From an uncultured Clostridium sp. (GTDB taxonomy: Bacteria > Bacillota > Clostridia > TANB77 > CAG-508), in assembly GCA_946497695.1 (NCBI GenBank), contig CAMMLJ010000021.1:1-33447 (forward strand): a stretch of DNA of 33,447 nt, written 5' to 3'. Position numbers and translations under genes: made by a program. Under the pieces are notes generated by a model that was not told where the DNA came from, did no database searches, and saw nothing but the letters and a program-made list of their open reading frames with translations. Positions 6,449 to 15,839 of this stretch are shown piece after piece (position 1 is the first letter of the stretch; every line of letters starts with the position of its first letter).

Positions 6449-8158
6449 TTATTTAATTTTTTCTAATTTATTTATTTCTTGATATCTTTTTACCTTATGA
6501 GTTGTAGTCTTATCTAAAGGCTCATCTGTAATTGCTATTTCTTTTATATGTTTATATGCTGGTAATTCTTTGTTTATCTTCTTTATTTCTTCCCATATTA
6601 TTTTTTTATATTCTTCATTTGTTTTCTCACCTAATTCTTTTATAATTGCATCTTTATTATAAACAATTTTCGCACAAAGAAGAGTATCTGTTACATCTTT
6701 TTCCCTCGCATATACTAAACTTTCATCTATATAATTTATTTTATTTATTAAAAACTCTAATTCTTGTGGGTATATATTCTTTCCATTTCGTAAAACAATA
6801 ATATCTGATTTTCTACCTGTTACGTATAAAAAACCATCTTTATCTATATATCCATAATCACCTGTATAAAACCAACCTTTTTTTAGAACTTTTTTTGTTG
6901 CTTCTTTATTTTCATAATAGCCAAGCATAATACTTGGACCTTTTGCAGCAATTTCACCTATTCCGTCTTTATCTGGTTCTACTATTTTTACTTCTAAATT
7001 GCATAGAGGTATTCCAACAGAACCAGGTTTTTTTCTTTCATCACTTTCTGCTGTTATAACTGGTGATGTTTCTGTTAAACCATATCCTTGAACTAAATCT
7101 ATTCCAAGAGAATTATATCCTTCTATTGTTACTTTATCCATTGGTGCTGCACCATATAATACTACTCTTAAATATTCATCAAATTGTTTTAAAACTGCTT
7201 TAAATAAAAACTTTCTTGCATCTATGTGATGTTTTAATAAGAAATTTGAAAATCCTTTAAGTTTATTTATTAAATTCTCTTTACCACTTTCTGCAATTCC
7301 TTTTTGAATTTTTTTATACATAGTTTCTAATACTAAAGGGACTGCAACAAATACACTAACTTGAAATTCTTTTAAGTTATCTGCTATATGCCTTAATCCT
7401 TCGCAAAATGCAATTGTAGAACCACTATAAGTTCCATATAAAAAAGTAATTGTGCATTCAAATGTATGATGTATTGGTAAAAATGAAAGTAATGTATCTG
7501 TTTTATATAGCTTTACATGTTTAGCTATTGCACTTATATTTGAACAAATATTATTTTGAGATAACATTACTGCTTTAGGCTCATTTGTAGTACCTGAAGT
7601 AAATAACATTATATACATTTCATTATTATTTATAGTTATTTTATTGTATTTCTTTTTATTAGATTTAAAGATTTTCTTACCTTTTTCTACAAAATCTCCA
7701 AATTGTATTATGTTGTTATCTTTTATATTATCCATACAAATTTTATATTTTATTTGCAAACCTTGATCAATTACATTAGATATAGCTGTGCTATATTTTT
7801 TTTCGTATACTACTACATCTACTTCACTTCTTTTTAAAAGTTTTTCTATCTCGATATCTGTTAAGGCTTTGTCCAAAGGGACTATTACTTTACCAGCTGT
7901 CTCTGTTCCTAAATATGTAACACACCATTCATATCTATTATTTCCTATAACAGCAACTCTTTTTGCATTAATAGATATAAGTGCTTCTGCCATTGCTTTT
8001 ATATCCTCTGCAAATTTTTTATAGGTAATTTCTTTTACCTCTTTTGCTTCCTTATATTTAAAAGCCACCTTATCTCCGAATTGCTCGTATCTTTTTACCA
8101 ATTCCCTAAAATTTTTTATAGGTTTTCTTTCTATGTCATTTGCTGGGTGCACCTTCAT
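6449..8158 (-). CDS. AMP-forming long-chain acyl-CoA synthetase (FadD-like)
   Basis: This 569-aa member of the adenylate-forming (ANL) family should activate a fatty acid with ATP and load it on CoA. Motifs: FTSGTTNEPKAVMLS (about 188, phosphate-binding loop), GYGLTETSPV, and GWFYTGDYGYIDKDGFLYV followed by GRKSDIIVLRNGKNIYPQELE (hinge and C-domain). The catalytic Lys in THKVKRYQ lies near the C-terminus. I prefer the ATG at 8158 (MKVHPAND) with GGGGGG 7 nt upstream over an in-frame TTG at 8173. It is divergent from the NRPS gene, sharing a 128-bp intergenic region; on this strand an extended -10 (TGTTATAGA, 8203-8195) is visible. The position suggests it may supply the acyl starter for the NRPS, but housekeeping fatty-acid activation is equally possible. 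Confidence 0.92.
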   Translation of the reverse strand: MKVHPANDIERKPIKNFRELVKRYEQFGDKVAFKYKEAKEVKEITYKKFAEDIKAMAEALISINAKRVAVIGNNRYEWCVTYLGTETAGKVIVPLDKALTDIEIEKLLKRSEVDVVVYEKKYSTAISNVIDQGLQIKYKICMDNIKDNNIIQFGDFVEKGKKIFKSNKKKYNKITINNNEMYIMLFTSGTTNEPKAVMLSQNNICSNISAIAKHVKLYKTDTLLSFLPIHHTFECTITFLYGTYSGSTIAFCEGLRHIADNLKEFQVSVFVAVPLVLETMYKKIQKGIAESGKENLINKLKGFSNFLLKHHIDARKFLFKAVLKQFDEYLRVVLYGAAPMDKVTIEGYNSLGIDLVQGYGLTETSPVITAESDERKKPGSVGIPLCNLEVKIVEPDKDGIGEIAAKGPSIMLGYYENKEATKKVLKKGWFYTGDYGYIDKDGFLYVTGRKSDIIVLRNGKNIYPQELEFLINKINYIDESLVYAREKDVTDTLLCAKIVYNKDAIIKELGEKTNEEYKKIIWEEIKKINKELPAYKHIKEIAITDEPLDKTTTHKVKRYQEINKLEKIK

Positions 8159-8229
8159 ATTTAATCCCCCCAAACTATATTAAATTTCCTTTATTCTATA
8201 ACATCTAGCAAAATTGTTCAATATTTTTG

Positions 8230-8258
8230 TTGATTTTTACTTTCTTTAAGTATATAAT
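8230..8258 (+). promoter_or_regulatory. Promoter of the NRPS-kinase operon
   Basis: TTGATT (8230-8235) and TATAAT (8253-8258) are separated by exactly 17 bp. Transcription would start near 8265, which rules out the upstream in-frame ATG at 8227 and supports the ATG at 8287. Confidence 0.7.
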
Positions 8259-8286
8259 TTTTTTCAAGATTAATAGGGTGGTTTTT

Positions 8287-11200
8287 ATGAATAATTTAAA
8301 ATTATATAATTTAACTATTCCACAAAAATCTATTTATTTAACAGAAGAATATGCATCTGGAAGTACTGTAAATTTAATAGGCGGTAACATTATAATAGAT
8401 GAACCTGTAAATTTAGATTTTTTGGAAAAAGCTTTAAATGTTTTTGTGAAAAAGAATGATGCTATTAGAATAAGAATTCATATGGAAAATAACAATCCAA
8501 AACAATACATAACTCCATATGAACCTTTTTCTGTAAAAAGGGTTTTACTTGAAGACGAAAAAGATTTAGAAGAGCTTAGTGAACAAGCTGTAAGTAAAAA
8601 ATTTGATTTTTTTGATTCCAAATTATTTTGGTTTACTCTTTTTAAGTTTAAAGATAATACAGGTGGATTAAATGTAACTTTTCATCATATTATTTCTGAT
8701 GCTTGGACTATGAGTTTATTTGTAGATGAAGTAATGAATATATATTCTAAATTATTAAATGGTGAAATTATTGATGAATCTGAAAACACTTCTTATCTTG
8801 ACTTTGCTAAGAGTGAACAAGATTATTTTAATACTACAAGATTCCAAAAAGATAAAGAGTTTTGGAATACTTTCTTCGACTCTGAGCCAGAGCCATCTTT
8901 AATTTCCGACCAAAAAGAAAAAGTTATAAGTACATCTGCTAAAAGAAAAGTATATGTTTTAGATAAAAATTTATATAGTAAACTAAATGATTTTTGTAAA
9001 GAACATAAATGTTCTCTTTATACACTTTTTATGGCTGTTTATTCTTTATATTTAGCAAGATTAAATAATAATAACTTTTCTACAATTGGAACACCTATAT
9101 TAAACAGATCAAATTTTAAAGAAAAACACACTTGTGGTATATTTGTTAGTACACAACCCTTTTTCGTAAAAATAAATTTTGAAGAATCTTTTAATGATTT
9201 TTTAAAACAAGTTATGGATAATCAAATGAAATTCTTTAGACATCAAAAATATCCTTATTCTACATTATTAGAAGATTTAAAAAATAAATATAATTTCTCA
9301 TATAATTTGTATGATTTAGCACTTTCTTATCAAAATGCTAGAATAGATAGTACTGTAACAGATATTAAATTTCATACAAATTGGTCTTTTAATAATAATT
9401 GTTCTGACACATTACAAATACATTTTTATGATTTAGATGATACTGGAATAATTAATATTTATTATGATTATAAAACTTCAAAATTTAATGAAGATGAAAT
9501 AAATAAACTACATACAAGAATTGTTAATATGATTTTAAAAATATTAGAAAATCCTTCTGTACTACTAAAAGATATTAGCATTATTTCTGATGAAGAAGAG
9601 AATCTAATAAAAAATAAATTTAACAATTCTAGTATTCCTCACCCTAAAAATATAGGAATACATGAATTAATAGAAAAAATTGCTGAACAATATCCAGATA
9701 ACATTGCTATTACATATAACGATAACAGTATTACTTATAAAGAGTTATCTATTAAAAGTACTCAAATAGCAAACAATCTAATTGCAAATGGTGTAAAAAA
9801 AGGTGATTGCGTTTCAATTTTATTTAATGATAAAGATATTAATCTTATTTGTTCTCTATTAGGAGTATTAAAATCAGGTTCTGCATTTTTAGCAATATAC
9901 CCTGACTATCCTAAAGAAAGAATTGAATATATTTTAGAAAATAGCAATACCAAGCTATTAATTACAGAGCATTCTTTTGATTACTTGGACGCTAATTGTA
10001 AAAAGTTATATATTAACGAGCTACATACTTATAAAACAAATTACGAATTTCCAAAAACTTTACCAGATGATAATGCATATATTATTTACACATCAGGTTC
10101 TACTGGAAAGCCAAAAGGAACTGTACAATCACATAATAATATAATTAATTTTGTATATTCTTTTAATCATTTTTTGGATGATTCTGTTACATGTAAAGAT
10201 AAATTTTTATCTGTAACTAATATTTGTTTTGATGTTAGTATGGCAGAAATCTTTACAGCTTTAGTTTTTGGAGCAGATCTACATTTATATAAAGATTTAA
10301 ATAATAGTAGCATAGCAGAGCTTGCAAATTACATTTCTACTAGACATATAACATTTGCTTATTTTCCACCTGCAATGTTACATTCAATTTATGAAGAATT
10401 ATCAAAATATCCTAATTTAGATCTAAACAAAATATTAGTTGGTGTAGAACCAATTAAAGCATCTACTCTATCTAATTTTTATAATTTAAATCCTAATATG
10501 AAAATTGTAAATGGATATGGTCCATCTGAAACAACTATATGTTGTACAATGTATAAATTTAAAAATACATTGCCTCCAAATAGTATAACTCCTATTGGAA
10601 ACCCAATTGGTAATTCTAAAATATTCATTTTGGATAAATTAAAAAAATTAGTACCAATAGGTAAAGTTGGAGAAATATATGTTCAGGGTGAATGTGTTGG
10701 TAATGGTTATTTAAATAATCCAGAAAAAACTAAAGAATCATTTGATTTAAAAAATAGAATATATAAAACAGGAGATTCTGCTAAATGGCTTCCTGATGGT
10801 ACAATAATGTTTGTAGGTAGAAATGATAATCAAGTAAAATACAGAGGTTATAGAATTGATCTTGGTGAAATTGAAAATACAATGAAAAATATATATGGAG
10901 TAAAGAATTGTACAATTTTATTAGATAAAGAAGAGAACAATTCAACATTAATTGCTTTTGTAATTATAGATAACTCTATCATAGATGAAGAAGTATTTAG
11001 AAACACTTTGGTAAAAAAATTACCACATTATATGATTCCAAACCAATTTGAATTTTTAGATGAATTTCCTTTAAATACAAATGGAAAAATCGATAGAAAA
11101 AAATTATTAGAACTTGCTAAAAATTCAGATACAGAAAATTATGAGGCTCCTCAAACTGATACAGAAAAATTATTATGTTCTATCTGGGAGAAAGTTTTAG

Positions 11201-12552
11201 GAAAAACTAAAATTGGAATTAAAGATAATTTCTTTTCATTAGGTGGAGATTCATTAGACTCTATAAAAATTTCTGTAGAAGCTTCTAAATACAATATAAA
11301 ACTTTCAGCACAAGATTTTTATAGATACCCTACAATTAAATTATTAGAAAAATATGCTATTAATTCTGAAATAGTAGAAACATCAAAAACTAATACTTCT
11401 AATTATGAAGGTTTTAAAATAGAAAAAAGCCTTCCTTCAAATATAGGAGGAAATATTCTATTAACTGGTGCTACTGGTTTTTTAGGAGCTCACATTCTGT
11501 TTGAATTATTGAAAGATACTAATTATGATATATATTGTTTAATTAGAGGCACTTCTTTAAAAAATGCAACTACTAGGTTAAAAGAAAGATTACAATATTA
11601 TTTTAAAGATGAATTAAACTCATATTTTGGAAATAGAATTATAGTTATTAATGGTGATTTTACAAAAGAACATTTAGGACTTACTTACAATAAATATACT
11701 GACTTGTGTAAGAATATAAATTGTATAATTAACACAGCCGCAACAGTTAAACATTTAGGAGATTATGATACATTTGAAAAAACTAATGTACAAAGTGTAA
11801 GAAATCTTGTTAATGTTTGTAAGGACATACCTGGTTCACAATTAGTGCATGTTTCTACTCTTTCTGTAGCTGGAAATGCTGATCCTAATGGTGTAACTGA
11901 TTTTACAGAAAAGGATTTATATGTTAACCAGGACATAAGCGAAAATATATATATTAAAACTAAGTTTGAGGCAGAGAAAATACTATTAGAAGAAATTAAT
12001 AATGGACTTCCTATAACAATATTCCGTTTAGGTAATATTACTTGGAGAAGTTATGATGGAATTTTCCAATATAATTCAAAAGAAAATCTATTTTTCAATT
12101 TAATACAATTTATTTTAAAAGCTAAACAAATTCCTCTAAGTTTAAAATATAAAAAATTTAATATAAGTCCTGTTGATGAATGTGCTAGATTAATAGTTTC
12201 TATTTTGTTAAAAGATAATAAATATAATGTATATCATATATATAATCAAAATGAATTAACATTAGAAGAGATTGTTATTTTATTAAATAAATTAGGATTT
12301 AACATTCAATTCACTAAAAATGAATCATTTACAAGTATAGAAAATATTATTGACGAAATTAGTTTATCTTCTTATCTGTATAAACTATTAACCAGCAAAC
12401 ATAAAGCTAGTAATATAAAAGTTTCTAGTCCTTATACTAATAAAATATTAAAAGAAATTAATTTTAATTGGTCAAGCATAAATACTAATTATTTTAAACA
12501 CGGATTGGAGGAAAATTTAGATGAAAAAAACTTTGGACAAAAATTGGGCTAA
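8287..12552 (+). CDS. Single-module nonribosomal peptide synthetase, C-A-T-reductase
   Basis: This protein of 1421 aa has four domains. Condensation (about 1-440) carries the intact HHxxxD motif, H133-H134 to D138. Adenylation (about 460-950) has YTSGSTGKPKG (601-611), FDVSMAE, NGYGPSETTIC, YKTGDSAKW and NGKIDRKK. The thiolation domain has FFSLGGDSLDS with the phosphopantetheine Ser989. A C-terminal thioester reductase (about 1055-1421) has NAD(P)-binding TGATGFLG (1060-1067) and Tyr1222/Lys1226. The domain order implies N-acylation of one activated amino acid and reductive release as an aldehyde or alcohol. Reading the specificity pocket by alignment to GrsA from memory gives D-V-A-Y-L-G-G-I-C-K, which I cannot assign with confidence. 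The ATG at 8287 has AGGGTGG. The last 32 bp overlap the kinase gene. No phosphopantetheinyl transferase or thioesterase gene is in the window. Confidence 0.93.
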   Translation: MNNLKLYNLTIPQKSIYLTEEYASGSTVNLIGGNIIIDEPVNLDFLEKALNVFVKKNDAIRIRIHMENNNPKQYITPYEPFSVKRVLLEDEKDLEELSEQAVSKKFDFFDSKLFWFTLFKFKDNTGGLNVTFHHIISDAWTMSLFVDEVMNIYSKLLNGEIIDESENTSYLDFAKSEQDYFNTTRFQKDKEFWNTFFDSEPEPSLISDQKEKVISTSAKRKVYVLDKNLYSKLNDFCKEHKCSLYTLFMAVYSLYLARLNNNNFSTIGTPILNRSNFKEKHTCGIFVSTQPFFVKINFEESFNDFLKQVMDNQMKFFRHQKYPYSTLLEDLKNKYNFSYNLYDLALSYQNARIDSTVTDIKFHTNWSFNNNCSDTLQIHFYDLDDTGIINIYYDYKTSKFNEDEINKLHTRIVNMILKILENPSVLLKDISIISDEEENLIKNKFNNSSIPHPKNIGIHELIEKIAEQYPDNIAITYNDNSITYKELSIKSTQIANNLIANGVKKGDCVSILFNDKDINLICSLLGVLKSGSAFLAIYPDYPKERIEYILENSNTKLLITEHSFDYLDANCKKLYINELHTYKTNYEFPKTLPDDNAYIIYTSGSTGKPKGTVQSHNNIINFVYSFNHFLDDSVTCKDKFLSVTNICFDVSMAEIFTALVFGADLHLYKDLNNSSIAELANYISTRHITFAYFPPAMLHSIYEELSKYPNLDLNKILVGVEPIKASTLSNFYNLNPNMKIVNGYGPSETTICCTMYKFKNTLPPNSITPIGNPIGNSKIFILDKLKKLVPIGKVGEIYVQGECVGNGYLNNPEKTKESFDLKNRIYKTGDSAKWLPDGTIMFVGRNDNQVKYRGYRIDLGEIENTMKNIYGVKNCTILLDKEENNSTLIAFVIIDNSIIDEEVFRNTLVKKLPHYMIPNQFEFLDEFPLNTNGKIDRKKLLELAKNSDTENYEAPQTDTEKLLCSIWEKVLGKTKIGIKDNFFSLGGDSLDSIKISVEASKYNIKLSAQDFYRYPTIKLLEKYAINSEIVETSKTNTSNYEGFKIEKSLPSNIGGNILLTGATGFLGAHILFELLKDTNYDIYCLIRGTSLKNATTRLKERLQYYFKDELNSYFGNRIIVINGDFTKEHLGLTYNKYTDLCKNINCIINTAATVKHLGDYDTFEKTNVQSVRNLVNVCKDIPGSQLVHVSTLSVAGNADPNGVTDFTEKDLYVNQDISENIYIKTKFEAEKILLEEINNGLPITIFRLGNITWRSYDGIFQYNSKENLFFNLIQFILKAKQIPLSLKYKKFNISPVDECARLIVSILLKDNKYNVYHIYNQNELTLEEIVILLNKLGFNIQFTKNESFTSIENIIDEISLSSYLYKLLTSKHKASNIKVSSPYTNKILKEINFNWSSINTNYFKHGLEENLDEKNFGQKLG

Positions 12553-14590
12553 ACTTATTTTAGTATATAATTTAGCTTGTATAGGTGTTTCATTATTCTT
12601 TTACAAATTGGTACCAACATTTTTATGTTATCCACCAAATTCTATAGATAATGACTTTCAGATGGTTATAAATGGTCTTACATATACACAACAATATATA
12701 ATGATTGTATTATGTAGCTTATTTGTAGAAAATATCATTTTAATACATAGTTTAAGAAAAACAAATAAAATTAGATCAGAATTACTAAATGCACCTAAAA
12801 AGAATGTTACAAAATTATATTATAAACTTTCTAAAACAATATCTAGAATACCAAATTTAATTTATGCAGTACAAATAGTTGTTCCTGTTATTATGATTGC
12901 AATAACATTTAGTTTATTACAAGGTGAACTATTTATTACATTAAAAGTATGTTTGTTATTCTTCTCTATGTTAACATTAATTGCAAGTATCTCATATATA
13001 TTTTCTAAAAAGACTTTTCAAAGTATATTAGTAAATATTTACAATGAGGTTTCTGGATATTCAAATATAGATAGTAATTTTAATAAATATGTAAAAAGAT
13101 CTAGTATAAAAAATATAATTTTTATCGTAACTATACCAATGTTTATAGTTACAGCAATTTTAATTGCTTTATCTGGTTATTCTTCTATAATTAAAGAAAC
13201 TGGAAATTTAACTTATGACTTATATAACCAAGAGCTTAATTCTATAGAAGTGCCAACACAGACAACTAGGGATGTAAAAATACTTTTTACTGAATTGCTT
13301 GGTCAAATAAAATATAACAAACCTAATATGGATTCATATTTTATTATTAGTCCAAATGGTAGTACTTCAACTTCTAATGGCGAGGAATTATCTATTTTCT
13401 TTACCAAATATATGAATGATTTATCTTCTACACAACCAGAAAAAAATAGAACTTATGATTTTTATGGAGACGACTCACAAGGTGTATTTAGAAAAGTATC
13501 AATTAATGGTGAAGAATGGACAATTGGAATAAGATATAATCTTGTATCTAACACTATTTTAATTGGTATATTATCTATTTTTGCAATATTATTTATAATT
13601 AATATTATTCTATTACGTTATTTTGCAAATTATATTGCAAACGATATTAAAAGAGTTTCTAATGCTTTATTAAAGATTGTAGAAAAGAAAAATATAGATC
13701 ACAATGCTAGATTACCTGTGGTTTCTAATGATGAGATTGGAGACCTAGTAAATGCATTTAATGAAATTCAAGATTTAACTAAAAACAATATAAATCAGAT
13801 ACATAATAGTCAAAATATGCTTATAGAAAGAGAACGTTTAGCTTCTTTAGGACAATTAATAGGTGGAATTGCTCACAACTTAAAAACACCTATAATGTCT
13901 ATATCTGGAGCAGCAGAAGGTCTTACAGATTTAGTTAAAGAATATGACTCTTCTATTGGTGATAAAGAAGTAACTGAACAAGATCATCATGATATTGCAA
14001 AAGATATGACTTCTTGGATAGAAAAAATTAAAACTTATACAGAATATATGTCAGATGTTATAACAGCAGTTAAAGGTCAAGCAGTTAATTTTTCTTCTAC
14101 AACTAATATTAGTTTCTATATGGATGAGTTATTAAAGAATATTACTATTTTAATGAGACATGAATTAAAAAATGCACTAGTCTCACTTAATATAACAAAT
14201 AATGTTCCTTCTACTACTTATCTAAATGGAGATGTAAACTGCTTAGTACAAGTAATAAATAATATGGTTTCTAATGCTATACAATCATATAATGGTAAAC
14301 CAGATCAAAGTATTGAGTTAGTATTAAATGTTAAAAATAATAATATTGTTATAGATGTTAAGGATCACGGACCTGGAATTCCAAAAGAAGTACAAGAAAA
14401 ATTATTTAAAGAGATGATTACTACAAAAGGTAAAAATGGTACTGGCCTTGGATTATTTATATCTTACTCTACTATAAAGGCTCACTTTAATGGAGATATA
14501 ATATGCAAATCAGACAAAAATGGTACTACATTTTCAATTATATTACCTTTACCAAATAATAATAATAGTAATGCAAAAAAGAATAAATAA
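12521..14590 (+). CDS. Six-TM sensor histidine kinase, overlapping the NRPS gene
   Basis: This 689-aa kinase has five membrane segments (about 11-31, 54-76, 113-133, 142-162, 197-220), an extracytoplasmic sensor region (about 221-344, possibly Cache/PAS-like), a sixth segment (345-367), HAMP (about 368-422), HisKA with His452 in GGIAHNLKTP, and an ATPase domain with N-box NNMVSNAIQSY, G1 DHGPGIP and G2 GTGLGLFIS. The H-box has Asn where Glu or Asp usually follows His. The start ATG lies within the 3' end of the NRPS gene, with TTGGAGG upstream, so the two are cotranscribed and probably translationally coupled. This suggests the kinase senses the NRPS product or its effect; the ligand is unknown. 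The likely partner is the receiver/HD-GYP protein encoded downstream. Confidence 0.92.
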   Translation: MKKTLDKNWAKLILVYNLACIGVSLFFYKLVPTFLCYPPNSIDNDFQMVINGLTYTQQYIMIVLCSLFVENIILIHSLRKTNKIRSELLNAPKKNVTKLYYKLSKTISRIPNLIYAVQIVVPVIMIAITFSLLQGELFITLKVCLLFFSMLTLIASISYIFSKKTFQSILVNIYNEVSGYSNIDSNFNKYVKRSSIKNIIFIVTIPMFIVTAILIALSGYSSIIKETGNLTYDLYNQELNSIEVPTQTTRDVKILFTELLGQIKYNKPNMDSYFIISPNGSTSTSNGEELSIFFTKYMNDLSSTQPEKNRTYDFYGDDSQGVFRKVSINGEEWTIGIRYNLVSNTILIGILSIFAILFIINIILLRYFANYIANDIKRVSNALLKIVEKKNIDHNARLPVVSNDEIGDLVNAFNEIQDLTKNNINQIHNSQNMLIERERLASLGQLIGGIAHNLKTPIMSISGAAEGLTDLVKEYDSSIGDKEVTEQDHHDIAKDMTSWIEKIKTYTEYMSDVITAVKGQAVNFSSTTNISFYMDELLKNITILMRHELKNALVSLNITNNVPSTTYLNGDVNCLVQVINNMVSNAIQSYNGKPDQSIELVLNVKNNNIVIDVKDHGPGIPKEVQEKLFKEMITTKGKNGTGLGLFISYSTIKAHFNGDIICKSDKNGTTFSIILPLPNNNNSNAKKNK

Positions 14591-14654
14591 CTAGGCATTA
14601 ACTAAATCTTCTATTTCGTTTTATGAGCTATAACCTGTTTAAACCAATAGGTTA

Positions 14655-14691
14655 AATTAAGGTAAAATGGAAAATTTTACCTTAATTTTTT
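14655..14691 (+). terminator. Terminator after the NRPS-kinase operon
   Basis: A perfect 13-bp stem (ATTAAGGTAAAAT at 14655-14667 with its complement at 14673-14685), GGAAA loop and T-rich tail. It separates the kinase from the response regulator, which has its own promoter. Confidence 0.8.
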
Positions 14692-14713
14692 TATACTTTT
14701 TTTGACTTTTTTC

Positions 14714-14742
14714 TTGCTTTTATACATTTTTATTTATATAAT
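14714..14742 (+). promoter_or_regulatory. Promoter of the response regulator gene
   Basis: TTGCTT (14714-14719) and TATAAT (14737-14742) are exactly 17 bp apart, immediately after the upstream terminator and 25 bp before the start codon; the ribosome binding site is TAGGAGG. Confidence 0.6.
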
Positions 14743-14766
14743 TTCTATATTAGGAGGTCTGTTATT

Positions 14767-15795
14767 ATGAGAAAGAATCAAATCACAACCCCAAGTTCTA
14801 ATTTTAAAATAATTGCAGTAGATGATGAACAAGGAATATTAGATTCATTATCTATATTTATGAAAAGATCTGGCTATAGTTTTGTTGGTATAACAGATCC
14901 TATGGAGGCCATTAATCGCGTAAAAAATGAACATTTTGATTTAATGGTACTAGATTTTATTATGTCGCCAATTCATGGTGATAAAGTTGTAGAAGAAATC
15001 AGAAAATTTAACAAAGATTTATATATTCTTCTTCTAACTGGTCACAAAGATTTGGCTCCACCTTTAGATACTATTCATCAGCTTGACATTCAAGGTTATT
15101 GTGAAAAAAGTGATAAATTTGATCAATTACTTTTACTAATAGAATCTGGTTTAAAATCTGTAAGTCAAATGAGAACAATAAGTAAAATGAATGAGGATTT
15201 GCAAAAAGCCTACATGGATAGTATAGGAATACTAAGACACACTGTAGAAGCTAAAGATCCTTATACTAAAGGTCATTCAGACAGAGTTTCTGAATATGCA
15301 GTTTTACTTGGAAAGAAACTTAATTTGCCTGACGAAGATATCGAGAAATTAAGAATTGGTGGGCTTTTTCATGATATAGGAAAAATTGGTATCCCAGACA
15401 GCATCCTTCTAAAAGAATCTAATTTAACAGATGAAGAATATGCAAAAATCAAAGAACATCCTGTAATTGGATATAACATGATACAACATGCTACAATGTT
15501 TAAAAACATTTTAGATATTGTTAAACATCATCATGAAAAATTTGATGGTAATGGATATCCAGATAAATTAGCAGGTACAAATATTCCTTATCTTGCTAGA
15601 GTCACTTCAATAGTAGATAGTTTTGATGCTATGACATCTAGAAGAAGTTATAGAGATTCTTTACCAATGGACGTTGTAAAATCTGAAATATTACAAAATT
15701 TGGGCTCTCAATTTGACCCAGAAATAGGTATTGTTTTCCTAGATATTTTAGATAATGATTTTAATTCTATTAAACAAATACAAGAAAAGTACTAA
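14767..15795 (+). CDS. Response regulator with receiver and HD-GYP c-di-GMP phosphodiesterase domains
   Basis: This 342-aa protein has a receiver domain (about 11-130) with the acidic pair Asp19/Asp20, phospho-acceptor Asp63 (VLDFIMSP), Thr91 and Lys114. The HD-GYP output domain (about 150-330) has His170, His202-Asp203 in FHDIGKIGIP, His231, HHHEKFDG and the GYP triad 263-265. All metal-binding and GYP residues look intact, so it should hydrolyse c-di-GMP when phosphorylated. No GGDEF cyclase is in the window. It follows the histidine kinase with a separate promoter, and that kinase is the natural phosphodonor. The ATG has TAGGAGG upstream. The next gene starts 44 bp downstream and may be cotranscribed. 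Confidence 0.93.
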   Translation: MRKNQITTPSSNFKIIAVDDEQGILDSLSIFMKRSGYSFVGITDPMEAINRVKNEHFDLMVLDFIMSPIHGDKVVEEIRKFNKDLYILLLTGHKDLAPPLDTIHQLDIQGYCEKSDKFDQLLLLIESGLKSVSQMRTISKMNEDLQKAYMDSIGILRHTVEAKDPYTKGHSDRVSEYAVLLGKKLNLPDEDIEKLRIGGLFHDIGKIGIPDSILLKESNLTDEEYAKIKEHPVIGYNMIQHATMFKNILDIVKHHHEKFDGNGYPDKLAGTNIPYLARVTSIVDSFDAMTSRRSYRDSLPMDVVKSEILQNLGSQFDPEIGIVFLDILDNDFNSIKQIQEKY

Positions 15796-15839
15796 GATTT
15801 TTTGTATTTAATATAATTAATTAAGGAGGGGATTTAAAA

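Noticed and set aside
8227..8286. N-terminal extension of the NRPS from the ATG at 8227
   Set aside because: The promoter (8230-8258) lies inside this stretch, there is no ribosome binding site before 8227, and the extension is not domain-like; the ATG at 8287 has AGGGTGG.
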